Source of the DNA: Aquabacterium sp.
GTDB taxonomy: Bacteria > Pseudomonadota > Gammaproteobacteria > Burkholderiales > Burkholderiaceae_C
Reading direction: 5' to 3'
Length of the DNA stretch: 64,000 nucleotides
Assembly (NCBI RefSeq): GCF_016195855.1
Contig: NZ_JACPYU010000008.1
Coordinates: 62,001 to 126,000, forward strand
In this document: positions 45,589 through 54,380 of the stretch, piece after piece
How the letters are laid out: every line of letters begins with the position of its first letter
How positions within the stretch are numbered: position 1 is the stretch's first letter
Notes under the pieces: model-generated
The model's input: only the letters and a program-made list of their open reading frames with translations
The model's database searches: none
Told to the model about the DNA's origin: nothing
Position numbers and translations under genes: made by a program

Positions 45589-46434
45589 TCAGGCGCGGCG
45601 GCGTGTAGCGCCAAACAGGCCGACCAGGCCCAGGCCCATCAGCGCCCAGGTGCCAGGCTCAGGCACGACAGAGATCCCATACCACTTGGGCGTCTCGATC
45701 ACAGCGCTCACCTTGAACCAGCCTTGGTCATAAGCGTTGGCCAGGACGGCTTTCCCCAGGGCCCGCAAGCCGAGTGCGCTGGCGAATGTGCTGGACGCTT
45801 GCGAACTGAGGTGGAGCCCGGACAGGGTGGCAGACAGCGCGTAGTCCGTGCTCAATGGGCTGTCACACAAGCTCCATGAGGGGCACCCGGTGACTTGGGT
45901 GGTGAGCGAGTCCGCCGTCCAGAGCGCCAGGTGTTCGATCGTGCCAACGCCGTTGCCACCGATGATGGTGCCCGAAATCACCTTGGTCCCGAAATCCACC
46001 GACAGGTTCGTGATGGTCAGGCTGCCACCACCGGATGCAGCGGCTCGCTCCGGTGCATTCAGCGTCATGCCCCCATTGGTCCCAAGGCCGTAGACCTTGC
46101 CATTGCTCAGGTCCATGGCCACCGAGGTGCTTTGGGTGGTGTTGCTCACCTCCATGAAGAAGCCCTCGGTGTCTTTCAAGGCGGTGGTCGTGCCGCTTCC
46201 GTAGGAACTGGCGCTGACGGCCAGGGCGTCCATGAAATCGAGAAAGTCGGGGCTGAACGTGAACAGGTTGGTCCCGCCAAAGAAATGCGCGTCACGGTTG
46301 GGCATGGGCTGGTCGATGGCGGTGACCGTGAAGGGCCCGCTGACCAGATCGATCTCGGCCGTGGCCAAAGGTGACGCCGCTGCCAGCACGGCGCCCAGCA
46401 TCAAAGCGGCGCCATTTGGAAAGTTACTGCCCAT
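45589..46434 (-). CDS. PEP-CTERM surface protein, paralogue A of a tandem pair
   Basis: A 281-residue exported protein with signal peptide GAALMLGAVLAAASPLATA (ending near residue 26). The body contains SLTITNLSVDFGTKVISGT and IIGGNGVGTIEHLALWTADS. The C-terminal tag is VPEPGTWALMGLGLVGLFGA with RRRA. The neighbouring gene at 46450 encodes a protein with the same central and terminal motifs, so the pair is a tandem duplication. It is convergent with the glycan cluster, 28 bases after its last gene. Confidence 0.87.
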   Translation of the reverse strand: MGSNFPNGAALMLGAVLAAASPLATAEIDLVSGPFTVTAIDQPMPNRDAHFFGGTNLFTFSPDFLDFMDALAVSASSYGSGTTTALKDTEGFFMEVSNTTQSTSVAMDLSNGKVYGLGTNGGMTLNAPERAAASGGGSLTITNLSVDFGTKVISGTIIGGNGVGTIEHLALWTADSLTTQVTGCPSWSLCDSPLSTDYALSATLSGLHLSSQASSTFASALGLRALGKAVLANAYDQGWFKVSAVIETPKWYGISVVPEPGTWALMGLGLVGLFGATRRRA

Positions 46435-46449
46435 GGTTGATGCCGCTGA

Positions 46450-47259
46450 TCAAGTATGACGGCGTGCAGCCGCGCACAGGCCGACCAGGCCCAGGCCCAT
46501 CAGGGCCCAAGTGCCAGGTTCAGGCACAGCGTGAAGGGCCGGGCCGGAGAGGAACATCGTGGATGTGGAGAGCGTGCCAAAGTCGAAAGACGGCGAGACG
46601 CCTTCTTGCCAACCCATGGCCTGCTGGAACGCCTGATTGCCCTCTGCAGTCAGGTGCAAGCCGGTCGAGATGGTGTCAAGCCTGTGCTGGGGCTGATTTT
46701 GCCAACTCAACCCTCCTGCATCGCACATGCCACCGTTTTCAGGGCAGCCCAGCACGGTGCTGCTGATGTGATCGACGGTCCAGATCGGCACGTTTTGAAG
46801 CTGGCCCAGGCCATTGCCGCCGATCAGGGTAGCGGAGATGACTTTGGTGCCGAAGTTGATGGACAGATCGGTGATGGTGAGCGAACCACTTGAATAGGTG
46901 GCCGTGAGGGTCAAGCCTCCGGTCGAGCCAATCTCGTACACCGCGTTGTCTGGCCCACTGACGATGCTGTAGGTGTTCTGCGTGATGACAGGGGTGCTGG
47001 CCGACGTGCTCCAGCTGGGCGTCCCGGTGGGGTAGCTTGCGCCGCCATACAGCGTGCCATGGATGGCCCACAGCTCAGAGGACAGCGACAAAGTGCTGGT
47101 GCCACGGTCTTGCATGCCGAGCACCCCGTCCCAGCTCCAGCTGCCGTTCGGGGTCAGCACCTGAAGGGGCGCGGCCGTGTCGGCCATCGCCACCGATGCC
47201 ATCATGGCCCATGCTGCGCCCGCAGCCCATTTCCAGCGCTTCGTGGTGTGATTTGGCAT
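46450..47259 (-). CDS. PEP-CTERM surface protein, paralogue B of a tandem pair
   Basis: A protein of about 269 residues, exported with a signal peptide around WAAGAAWAMMASVAMADT. The body contains SLTITDLSINFGTKVISAT and LIGGNGLGQLQNVPIWTVDH, and the tag is VPEPGTWALMGLGLVGLCAA with RRHT. Identity with paralogue A is highest in these motifs. The start at ATG 47259 is chosen because AGGGAG lies 7 bases upstream; ATG 47265 is too close to it. It lies 15 bases upstream of paralogue A, so probably co-transcribed. Confidence 0.85.
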   Translation of the reverse strand: MPNHTTKRWKWAAGAAWAMMASVAMADTAAPLQVLTPNGSWSWDGVLGMQDRGTSTLSLSSELWAIHGTLYGGASYPTGTPSWSTSASTPVITQNTYSIVSGPDNAVYEIGSTGGLTLTATYSSGSLTITDLSINFGTKVISATLIGGNGLGQLQNVPIWTVDHISSTVLGCPENGGMCDAGGLSWQNQPQHRLDTISTGLHLTAEGNQAFQQAMGWQEGVSPSFDFGTLSTSTMFLSGPALHAVPEPGTWALMGLGLVGLCAAARRHT

Positions 47260-47399
47260 GGCCATGCTCCCTGGTGAATTTGTATTTGGGCTCGATCTCG
47301 TCACAAGTTCTGTGCCGATCGGCATTCATTTTCAAAAAATACGCGATGCGCACTTTCCATGCCTTCGATAATAGGGGCTGGCGAGCATCAGATGGCAGA

Positions 47400-47442
47400 C
47401 AGGTTTGCCCTGACGATGTCCTTTGTTGTAAACGCGAACCTG
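47400..47442. promoter_or_regulatory. Inverted repeat in the promoter of the double acyl-CoA dehydrogenase
   Basis: CAGGTTTGC (47400-47408) and GCGAACCTG (47434-47442) pair with one mismatch around a 25-base spacer, just upstream of the ATG at 47451. They could be a split operator or a leader hairpin occluding the start. A GATAAT sequence lies upstream near 47367. Confidence 0.35.
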
Positions 47443-47450
47443 CCTGAACA

Positions 47451-50051
47451 ATGACCCACCCGGACGGCGCATTCTTGCCATCCATCAAGGAACGCGGCCT
47501 CACGGTCGATGCCGAGCGCCTGCGCGAGTCGGTGGCCGACTGGTCGGCCGCATTGGCCGCGGTCAGCGATCTGCCCTCGTCGGTCCGCCAGGATGTGGTC
47601 GATGCGCTGGAGCTGGCGCGGCGCTTCAACGCTGAAGTCGTGCGGCCCATGGCGCTGCAGATCGATCGGCAGAGCCTGGATGACCCCAGCTACATCCCGC
47701 GTGACCTGATCCGTCAGGCCGGTGAGTGGGGCTTGTTCACCTTGTGGCTGCCAACCTTGTTTGGCGGCAAGGGCTGGAACTTCCTGTCGCTGTATGCCTT
47801 CCTGGAGGAGGTGGCCTCGGCCTGCGTGGGTGTGTCGGCCATGATCGGCGTGCACTACATGGGTGTGGCCACCTTGACGGCCAGCTGGAACCTGCGGCTG
47901 GCCGCGCGCGTGTTCGGGGACGTCTGTGCGGGCGAGCGGCGCGGTGAGCCGTGCCTGCTGAGCCTGGCGCTCAATGAAGCCCTGGCCGGTACCGACACCG
48001 CCGAGACGCAGCTCTTGCCGCATGCCAGCCTGCTCACGCAGGCCGTGGCACAGCCCGATGGCAGCTACGTGCTGTCGGGCCGCAAGACCTATATCTCCAA
48101 CGGCCATGTGTCGAGCTGGCACATGGTGGTGGCCTACGAGGACCTGAGCCAGCCTGCCGACACGATGGTGGTGCTCGCCGTGCGTGCTGATTCACCCGGT
48201 GTGCGTTGCGGCGAGTTGATCGACAAGGTCGGGCAGAAGGCCTGCGTGGCTTCTGAGCTGGTGTTTGAACAATGTCGGGTGCCAGCCGAATGCGTGGCCA
48301 TCGACCGCCAGCGGGCCAAGGGCCTCAAGCGCGCTTACCGTGATATCGCGCAGACCTTGCTGGACTATGTCTTGTCGTGCACGCGTGCGGGCGTGGGCGC
48401 CTTTGCGGCCGGCACGGCGCGGGGGGTGTGCGAAGCCGCACGTGATTACGCTGCGCGCAAGGTCTTGCCGGCGGGCCGCCTGATCGAGCAGCAATGGGCG
48501 CAGACCACGTTGGCCGAGATGAGCAAGAACGCCTCGCTGGCGCGACAGGCTTATCTGGAGTCGGCTCTGGCCAATGGCATGGGTGGCTTGTTCCGCATGA
48601 TGTTCTTCAGGCCGCTGTACTGGGCCGATAAGCTGGCACCGGCGAGTGTGTGGCGCTTTGCGGCGCGGCGCGTGCTGCAGTCGCCCGATGCGACGCAGTG
48701 GTTCCAGCAGCGTTTTCTGGATGCCCAGCCACGCGAGTGGCAGAACCTGATCTCGGGCCTGGCCTCGATGGCCAAGTTCGCGGGCAGCGATCTGGCGATG
48801 GCCAATGCCAACCTTGCGCTGGACCTGACCGGGGCCGATGGCCTGCGCCATGAGTTGGGCATTGAGAAACGCCTGCGCGACGCCAAGGTGCTGCAACTGT
48901 ATGAAGGCACGGACCAGCTCAACCGCGTGAACCTGTTCAAGTGCCGTGTGCGCCAGGACCCGAGCGTGCGCGTGTTCGTGCGCGAGTCTGAAGTCTGGGG
49001 GGTGGCCGACCCCGCCATGCGCTGGCCGCAAGCCAAGGGGGATGCGTGGCTGGATGTGGCGCAAGGTTTTGCCGATGCGCAGTTGCCGGCACTGAAAGGT
49101 GTGGCGGCGCTGGATCACATGCATGGCCTGGGCTGGGCCAATCTGTGTGGTGAGCGTGAATGGGGTGCACAGGGGCAACCGGTTGACGCCTTGTGCCGCG
49201 TGCTGGAAGCCTTGTCTGGCGTGGACCCGAGCGCGGCCGCCGCGGTGTATGGCAGTGCCGCAGCGCACCTGGCGCTGAGTGCGGCGCAGCCTTCACTGGA
49301 TGAGCAATCGCTGATGCAGGATCTGGCGGGCGAGTGGCTGGCCTGGCCCGCTTGCCATGACATCCACGATCAACTCTGGCCCGCGGTGGATGCACAAGGT
49401 TATCTGCGTGGTCAGGTCGACATGCTGCTGCTGGGCACGCATGCGCGCTGGGCCGTGTTGCCGGTGCAGGGGCGTGATCAGGGCATGCAGCTGGCGGTGG
49501 TCGATCTGAACCACCCCGCCGTCATCCGTGGCGAGCCGATCCGCACATTGGGGCTGCCCCACTGCGGCATCAACGATGTCGAGTTCGGTGGTGTGCCGTG
49601 CACCTTGCTGGGCGGCCAGGGGGCGAGCCTGTTCAGGCGTTTGTCTGCCGAGCTGGCCCCTGCGGTGATGGCCATGCAGTGCGGCCTGTCACGCGCGAGC
49701 TTGCGCGATGCCATTGCCCATGCGGCGTCCCGGCAGCAGGGTGGTGGCAGCTTGCTGGGGTGGGGCGAGGTGCGCCGCATCCTGTCGGGCATGCAAGAGC
49801 GCCTGAGCAGCATGCAGGGCCTGTTGTGGGCCGCGCTCTCAGGTGGCAGCAGTGGCCAGGATGCGCATTACAGCGCGCTGCATGTGGGCCGACTGGCCGT
49901 GGCCTTGACGGTGGACGGTGTGCAGATCATGGGGGCGCAGGGCTACAGCAGTGCCAGCATGCAGGCGCAGCGCATGAAGGATGCACGGCAGTTGCAGTGC
50001 CTGCTGGGCGGGGCCGCGTGGCGCAGCCAGTGGCTGCTGGAGCGGGTTTGA
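47451..50051 (+). CDS. Tandem acyl-CoA dehydrogenase fusion, second half degenerate
   Basis: An 866-residue protein about twice the usual ACAD length. Residues of about 30-530 form a complete flavin-dependent acyl-CoA dehydrogenase with LRLAARVFGD, GRKTYISNGH and the catalytic-base motif LYEGTDQLNRVNLF (Glu485). Residues of about 545-866 repeat the ACAD layout (substrate strand MQLAVVDLNHPAVIRGE, C-terminal helices SSMQGLLWAALSGG and VDGVQIMGAQGYSSA), but the position of YEGT reads LLGGAAWR, so the base is missing. The second half may hold the partner subunit interface or FAD. The acyl substrate is unknown. It is divergent from the PEP-CTERM pair. Confidence 0.85.
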   Translation: MTHPDGAFLPSIKERGLTVDAERLRESVADWSAALAAVSDLPSSVRQDVVDALELARRFNAEVVRPMALQIDRQSLDDPSYIPRDLIRQAGEWGLFTLWLPTLFGGKGWNFLSLYAFLEEVASACVGVSAMIGVHYMGVATLTASWNLRLAARVFGDVCAGERRGEPCLLSLALNEALAGTDTAETQLLPHASLLTQAVAQPDGSYVLSGRKTYISNGHVSSWHMVVAYEDLSQPADTMVVLAVRADSPGVRCGELIDKVGQKACVASELVFEQCRVPAECVAIDRQRAKGLKRAYRDIAQTLLDYVLSCTRAGVGAFAAGTARGVCEAARDYAARKVLPAGRLIEQQWAQTTLAEMSKNASLARQAYLESALANGMGGLFRMMFFRPLYWADKLAPASVWRFAARRVLQSPDATQWFQQRFLDAQPREWQNLISGLASMAKFAGSDLAMANANLALDLTGADGLRHELGIEKRLRDAKVLQLYEGTDQLNRVNLFKCRVRQDPSVRVFVRESEVWGVADPAMRWPQAKGDAWLDVAQGFADAQLPALKGVAALDHMHGLGWANLCGEREWGAQGQPVDALCRVLEALSGVDPSAAAAVYGSAAAHLALSAAQPSLDEQSLMQDLAGEWLAWPACHDIHDQLWPAVDAQGYLRGQVDMLLLGTHARWAVLPVQGRDQGMQLAVVDLNHPAVIRGEPIRTLGLPHCGINDVEFGGVPCTLLGGQGASLFRRLSAELAPAVMAMQCGLSRASLRDAIAHAASRQQGGGSLLGWGEVRRILSGMQERLSSMQGLLWAALSGGSSGQDAHYSALHVGRLAVALTVDGVQIMGAQGYSSASMQAQRMKDARQLQCLLGGAAWRSQWLLERV

Positions 50052-50075
50052 GGTTGTGTCAGCAGTCCGGCAGCG

Positions 50076-50546
50076 TCAGGCTGTGGGGATGTCGCACAGC
50101 TTGAGCAGCAGCCGGTGCAGTTCGGTCTGTTCGGTGGTGCTCAATGGTTGGGTGACCTGCTGGTCCTGATCCTGAACCGCTTGCGTGATCTTGATCAGGT
50201 CGGCCTTGCCCTTGTCGGTCAGCTCCAGGCTGAAGGCACGGCGGTCTTCGGGGGCGGGCAGGCGCTGCATATAGCCCAGCTCTTCCAGCGCATCCACCAG
50301 GATCACCGCACCTGAACGCGCGATGCCCATGATCTTGGCCAGCTGGGTGAGCTTGAGACCGGGGTTGAGCGACACGATCACCATGGCCGAGAAACGCGGC
50401 GGCGTGATGCCCCAGGGCTCCAGCGCGACGATGAAGGTCTCGTACATCCTGATCTGGGCACGCCGAATGGCATAACCCATCAGGGAGTCCAGCACACCGT
50501 ATTGGATGCCTGGCACGTGGGCTACGAAGAGTTCCGAGTCGCTCAT
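50076..50546 (-). CDS. MarR-family transcriptional regulator
   Basis: A 156-residue winged-helix dimer. The N-terminal dimerisation helix is YGVLDSLMGYAIRRAQIRMY. The HTH region has ITPPRFSAMVIVSLNPGLKLTQLAKIMGIARSGAVILVDALEELG (core GLKLTQLAKIMGIARSGAV). The wing is RLPAPEDRRAFSLELTDKG, with the conserved Asp-Arg-Arg. It is convergent with the acyl-CoA dehydrogenase, 24 bases apart, which makes it a candidate regulator of that gene or of sdaA by position only. The ligand is unknown. Confidence 0.9.
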   Translation of the reverse strand: MSDSELFVAHVPGIQYGVLDSLMGYAIRRAQIRMYETFIVALEPWGITPPRFSAMVIVSLNPGLKLTQLAKIMGIARSGAVILVDALEELGYMQRLPAPEDRRAFSLELTDKGKADLIKITQAVQDQDQQVTQPLSTTEQTELHRLLLKLCDIPTA

Positions 50547-50689
50547 TGTTGTTCTTGCTGGATCGCTGTGCTGGCGCCATTGTAGGGAGGCTGGCCCGCT
50601 TCGTGTGCAGGACCAAGGTCACACAGGGCGAGCGCATGACATCCTGACGATCTCAGGGCGCATTTCCCGTTCGTGCCCCCCGGCTTCAT

Positions 50690-52075
50690 TTAACAGGCCA
50701 CGATGTTGACGGCCAGGCCGCCACGCGCGGTCTCCTTGTATTTGTCCTTCATGTCCGCGCCGGTTTCGCGCATGGTCTGGATCACCTTGTCCAGGCTGAC
50801 ACGGTGCGAGCCGTCGCCATGCAAGGCCAGCCTGGCCGCGTTGATGGCCTTGACGGCCGCAATGGCATTGCGCTCGATGCAGGGGATCTGGACCAGGCCG
50901 CCCACCGGGTCGCAGGTCAGGCCCAGGTGATGCTCCATGCCGATCTCGGCGGCGTTCTCGATCTGGGCAGGGGTGCCACCCAAGACGGCACACAGGCCGG
51001 CCGCGGCCATGGAACAGGCCACGCCGACCTCGCCTTGGCAGCCCACCTCGGCGCCGGAGATCGAGGCGTTCTCTTTGTAGAGCAGGCCAATGGCGGCGGC
51101 CGTGAGCAGGAAGTCCATCACGCCTTGATCGGTCGCGCCCGGCACGAAGTGGCGGTAGTAGTGCAGCACGGCGGGCACGATGCCGGCTGCGCCATTGGTG
51201 GGCGCGGTGACCACGCGGCCACCGGCGGCGTTCTCTTCATTGACGGCCAGGGCATACAGGTTGACCCAGTCCATCACGTGCAGCGGGTCGGTCTGGGTGG
51301 TCACCGCGGCCAGGCGCTGGTACAGGCCGGGTGCGCGCCGCGTGACCTGGAAGCCGCCCGGCAGCACGCCCGTGTGCACGCAACCCCTTTGCACACAGGC
51401 CTGCATGGCTTGCCAGATGCGCATGAGGCCGGCGTCGATGTCGGCATCGCTGCGCCAATGGCGCTCGTTGCGGCGCATGAGTTCGGCCACGCTGATGTGG
51501 TGTTGCGCGGTCAGGGACAGGATGTCCGCCCCGCTGTGAAAGGGCAGCGGCAGCACGGTGGCGTCGGGCGCAATGCTGGCCTGCCTGACGGTGTCGTCCA
51601 CCGCTTCCTGGCTCAGCACGAAGCCGCCGCCAACCGAGTAATACGTGCCTTGCAGCAGGACATGGGCGGCATCGCCCAGCGCCGTGAAGCGCATGCCATT
51701 GGGGTGAAAGGGCAGGGTCTCGTTGTGCTGAAAGCAGATGTCGCGTGCAGGGTCGAAAGCCCGCTCGTGCGTGCCGGCCAGCTTGATGACATGGTCTGCG
51801 TGCACCTGCGCCATGAGCTGCGCGATGTCGTCAACAGGCACGGTGTCGGGCTCATGGCCCATCAGGCCGAGCATCACGGCCTTGTCGCTGCCGTGGCCTT
51901 TGCCGGTGGCACCCAGCGAGCCATACAGATCGACCACCACGCGGTGGGTGGCATCGAGCAGGCCGCCTGCCTGCAGGCGCAGCAGGAACAGCCTGGCGGC
52001 CCGCATGGGGCCCACCGTGTGGGAACTCGATGGGCCGATGCCCACCTTGAACAGATCGAATACCGAGACAGCCAT
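50690..52075 (-). CDS. sdaA: L-serine ammonia-lyase, iron-sulfur type
   Basis: Converts L-serine to pyruvate and ammonia with a labile [4Fe-4S] cluster. The 461-residue single-chain form (beta plus alpha domains) starts [25 protein letters not shown] (core [14 protein letters not shown]). The cluster cysteines lie in [41 protein letters not shown] and the C-terminal LAVNIVAC. These match SdaA/SdaB of E. coli. A divergent or distal promoter must lie in the 135-base gap upstream. Confidence 0.97.
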   Translation of the reverse strand: MAVSVFDLFKVGIGPSSSHTVGPMRAARLFLLRLQAGGLLDATHRVVVDLYGSLGATGKGHGSDKAVMLGLMGHEPDTVPVDDIAQLMAQVHADHVIKLAGTHERAFDPARDICFQHNETLPFHPNGMRFTALGDAAHVLLQGTYYSVGGGFVLSQEAVDDTVRQASIAPDATVLPLPFHSGADILSLTAQHHISVAELMRRNERHWRSDADIDAGLMRIWQAMQACVQRGCVHTGVLPGGFQVTRRAPGLYQRLAAVTTQTDPLHVMDWVNLYALAVNEENAAGGRVVTAPTNGAAGIVPAVLHYYRHFVPGATDQGVMDFLLTAAAIGLLYKENASISGAEVGCQGEVGVACSMAAAGLCAVLGGTPAQIENAAEIGMEHHLGLTCDPVGGLVQIPCIERNAIAAVKAINAARLALHGDGSHRVSLDKVIQTMRETGADMKDKYKETARGGLAVNIVAC

Positions 52076-52172
52076 GAAGGGCTCCCGTCCTGATCAGGTC
52101 AGGATGGGGTCATCTTGGCGCCGATTGCCTCGGCGCAGCAAGACGGGGTTCGCCCTAGTGCGTGCGCTTGGT

Positions 52173-52206
52173 GTGGCCGCCGCGTTGCAGATTGCACGCT
52201 GGCGGC
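52173..52206 (-). terminator. GC-rich hairpin after the di-metal hydrolase gene
   Basis: GCCGCC and GGCGGC plus GCGT/ACGC (one bulged T) form a stem of about 10 bp starting 5 bases beyond the stop at 52211 on the minus strand. There is no T-run, so Rho-independent function is doubtful. Confidence 0.35.
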
Positions 52207-52210
52207 GAAA

Positions 52211-53092
52211 TCAGTAAGCCGCGTTGAACAGCGCCTGGCCCGCGCGCATCGGGTCGCCGGTGGTCTCGTAGGTCTTGATCCACACGGGGTAGCTGTGGAT
52301 GACCTTGTGCTGCCAGGGGTGGAAGCCGGGCTTGTAGTACTGCATCAACTTGAGCGTGTTGCGGGCGAACAGGCCGCCGGGGCCATACAGCCACCACGCC
52401 CCCTTGACGCACATCACCATGCGCTGGCCAAACGAGAAGCCGTCGCCCTTGAGCAGCAGGTTGGTGAGGCGCATGCTGTCGACCACAACCTTGTACAGCG
52501 CATGGGTCATGGCGGCGCAGCGCTTGAAGTAGCCCACCTTGGCCACTTGCTGCATCACGTCGAAGGCCACGGCCTTGTGCTCCATTTCTTCGATCGCGTG
52601 CCAGGCCCACATGGCGCGCACGTTCTCGTCGGCGGGGGCCATCACGTCCTTGGTCTCGAACAGCATCTGCGCCATCATGGCCGTGAAGTGCTCGAAGGCG
52701 GCGGTCAGGGCCAGGTTGTACTCGGCCGAGTAGACGCGGTTGTACTTGTCGAACAGGGCCTTGGCGTCCACCAGGATCTTGTCCACGTCCACACCTTGCT
52801 TGCGCAGCAGGTCGTTGTAGTGGGTGTGGGCAATGCCGTGCTGGCCTTCCTGGCGAATGAAGTTCTTCACGTCCTCGGCCATCTTGGGGTCGGTGATCTG
52901 GGTGCGGAAGGCGCGCACGCTGGTGATGAAGTAGCGCTCGCCATCGGGGAAGGCTGCTTGCATGCCGTCAAACAGGCGCGTCTGGAAGGCCTTGCCGCCG
53001 AACCACCAGCGCGGGGTCTTCTCGTCGAGATGGAAGTCCAGCTTTTCGCGGGGAACGATCTCGCCTGGGGCGTTGTCTTTGTAGTCGCTCAT
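52211..53092 (-). CDS. Predicted metal-dependent hydrolase (COG3687, ferritin-like fold)
   Basis: A 293-residue helical protein. Candidate di-metal ligands are spread as in ferritin-like enzymes: Glu/His in [16 protein letters not shown], Glu-His in [10 protein letters not shown] and the pair Glu/His in [16 protein letters not shown]. The family (PF10118) is annotated as predicted metal-dependent hydrolase, but I know of no confirmed reaction. No signal peptide is seen. The downstream SDR gene is divergent from it across a 205-base gap. Confidence 0.83.
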   Translation of the reverse strand: MSDYKDNAPGEIVPREKLDFHLDEKTPRWWFGGKAFQTRLFDGMQAAFPDGERYFITSVRAFRTQITDPKMAEDVKNFIRQEGQHGIAHTHYNDLLRKQGVDVDKILVDAKALFDKYNRVYSAEYNLALTAAFEHFTAMMAQMLFETKDVMAPADENVRAMWAWHAIEEMEHKAVAFDVMQQVAKVGYFKRCAAMTHALYKVVVDSMRLTNLLLKGDGFSFGQRMVMCVKGAWWLYGPGGLFARNTLKLMQYYKPGFHPWQHKVIHSYPVWIKTYETTGDPMRAGQALFNAAY

Positions 53093-53229
53093 GGTGGGTG
53101 TTGTCTCGGTAACTGTTTGATACCAGTTTACGAAGAAGTTGGTCGGTTGACGTATACGTCAAGGCGACACGAGGGCATCCATGGCGACAGACGGGGAAGC
53201 GTTCGCGCATTCCTCACGGAACGCGCTTT

Positions 53230-53251
53230 GGGGTTTCTACCCAAGTTGCGC
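53230..53251 (+). repeat. 22-nt element, copy B
   Basis: Begins GGGGTTTC and ends CCCAAGTTGCGC, identical to copy A (40764-40785) except for the two central bases (TA here). It lies 46 bases before the ATG of the SDR gene. The 5' part can form a GGGT/ACCC hairpin. Confidence 0.6.
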
Positions 53252-53297
53252 ATCGCGCATGATGTGGGCTGTGTTGTTCAACTGGTGAACTGAAGAC

Positions 53298-54230
53298 ATG
53301 AGTGCAGACATTCGCTTTGACGGCCGTGTGGCCATCGTGACGGGCGCCGGTGGCGGCCTGGGCCGCAGCCACGCGCTGCAACTGGCGGCACGTGGTGCCA
53401 AGGTGCTGGTCAATGACCTGGGCGCGGCGCGCGATGGGTCGGTGAACGCCGCCGCAGGTGAGTCGGCCGCTGACCGCGTGGTGGCCGAGATCCGTGCGGC
53501 CGGCGGCGAGGCCTTGGCCAATACCGGCTCGGTGACCGACCCCGTGGCCGTGCAGGCCATGGTGGACCAGGCCATGGCGGCCTGGGGCCGGGTAGACATC
53601 CTGGTGAACAACGCCGGCATCCTGCGTGACAAGAGCTTTTCGAAGATGACGCTCGATGACTTCCGCCTGCTGGTGGACGTGCACCTGATGGGCGCCGTCT
53701 ACGGCACCAAGGCGGTCTGGGAGGCCATGAAGGCGCAGGGTTATGGCCGCATCATCTTCACGACCTCGTCCTCGGGCCTGTTTGGCAACTTTGGCCAGGC
53801 CAATTACGGCGCGGCCAAGATGGCCCTGGTCGGCCTGATGCAGACCCTGGCGCTGGAGGGAGAGAAGTACAACGTGCGCGTCAACTGCCTGGCGCCCACG
53901 GCGGCCACCCGCATGACCGAGGACATCATGCCGCCCGAGGTGCTCAAGCTGCTGACGCCCGAGAGCGTCACGCCTGGCGTGCTCTTTTTGGCCAGCGAGC
54001 AGGCGCCCACGCGCGCCATCCTGTGTGCCGGGGCAGGGGTGTTTGCCGCCTCGCACGTGACGCTGACCGATGGCCTGCTGATCGGCGCCGGGCCGGATGC
54101 GCCCGAGCAACTGGCCGCGCAATTTGCCCGCATCAATGCGCAGGCCAATGAGACGGTGCCCGGCAGCGGGCTGGCCCAATCCCAGCAGGAGATGGCCAAG
54201 GTCATGACCCAGGTGACGGCTGGCCGCTGA
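53298..54230 (+). CDS. Short-chain dehydrogenase/reductase
   Basis: A 310-residue SDR. The NAD(P) motif GAGGGLGRSHALQLAARGAKV near the N-terminus (core GAGGGLGRSHAL) is followed by NNAGILRDKSFSKMT, the active-site Ser in FTTSSSGLFGNFGQANYGAAKMALVGL (core SSSGLFGNFGQANYGAAK), with Tyr and Lys spaced YxxxK. This pattern is closest to the 3-hydroxyacyl-CoA dehydrogenase part of peroxisomal multifunctional enzyme 2. A fatty-acid or steroid beta-oxidation role is therefore plausible, but not proven. The nearby acyl-CoA dehydrogenase at 47451 fits this. Confidence 0.9.
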   Translation: MSADIRFDGRVAIVTGAGGGLGRSHALQLAARGAKVLVNDLGAARDGSVNAAAGESAADRVVAEIRAAGGEALANTGSVTDPVAVQAMVDQAMAAWGRVDILVNNAGILRDKSFSKMTLDDFRLLVDVHLMGAVYGTKAVWEAMKAQGYGRIIFTTSSSGLFGNFGQANYGAAKMALVGLMQTLALEGEKYNVRVNCLAPTAATRMTEDIMPPEVLKLLTPESVTPGVLFLASEQAPTRAILCAGAGVFAASHVTLTDGLLIGAGPDAPEQLAAQFARINAQANETVPGSGLAQSQQEMAKVMTQVTAGR

Positions 54231-54380
54231 AAAAGCGTTTCAAGGCGTGAAGGAGGGCACACAAGGGGGACATTTGGGTGCCCAAGCGCCTTTTAATCCG
54301 GGTTTCCAGGCTGGCATCCTGGGAGAAGAATGACGCGAACCCTTGCCTAGGGTGCGTCCATTTCTTCCTGAGGTTGTGCC

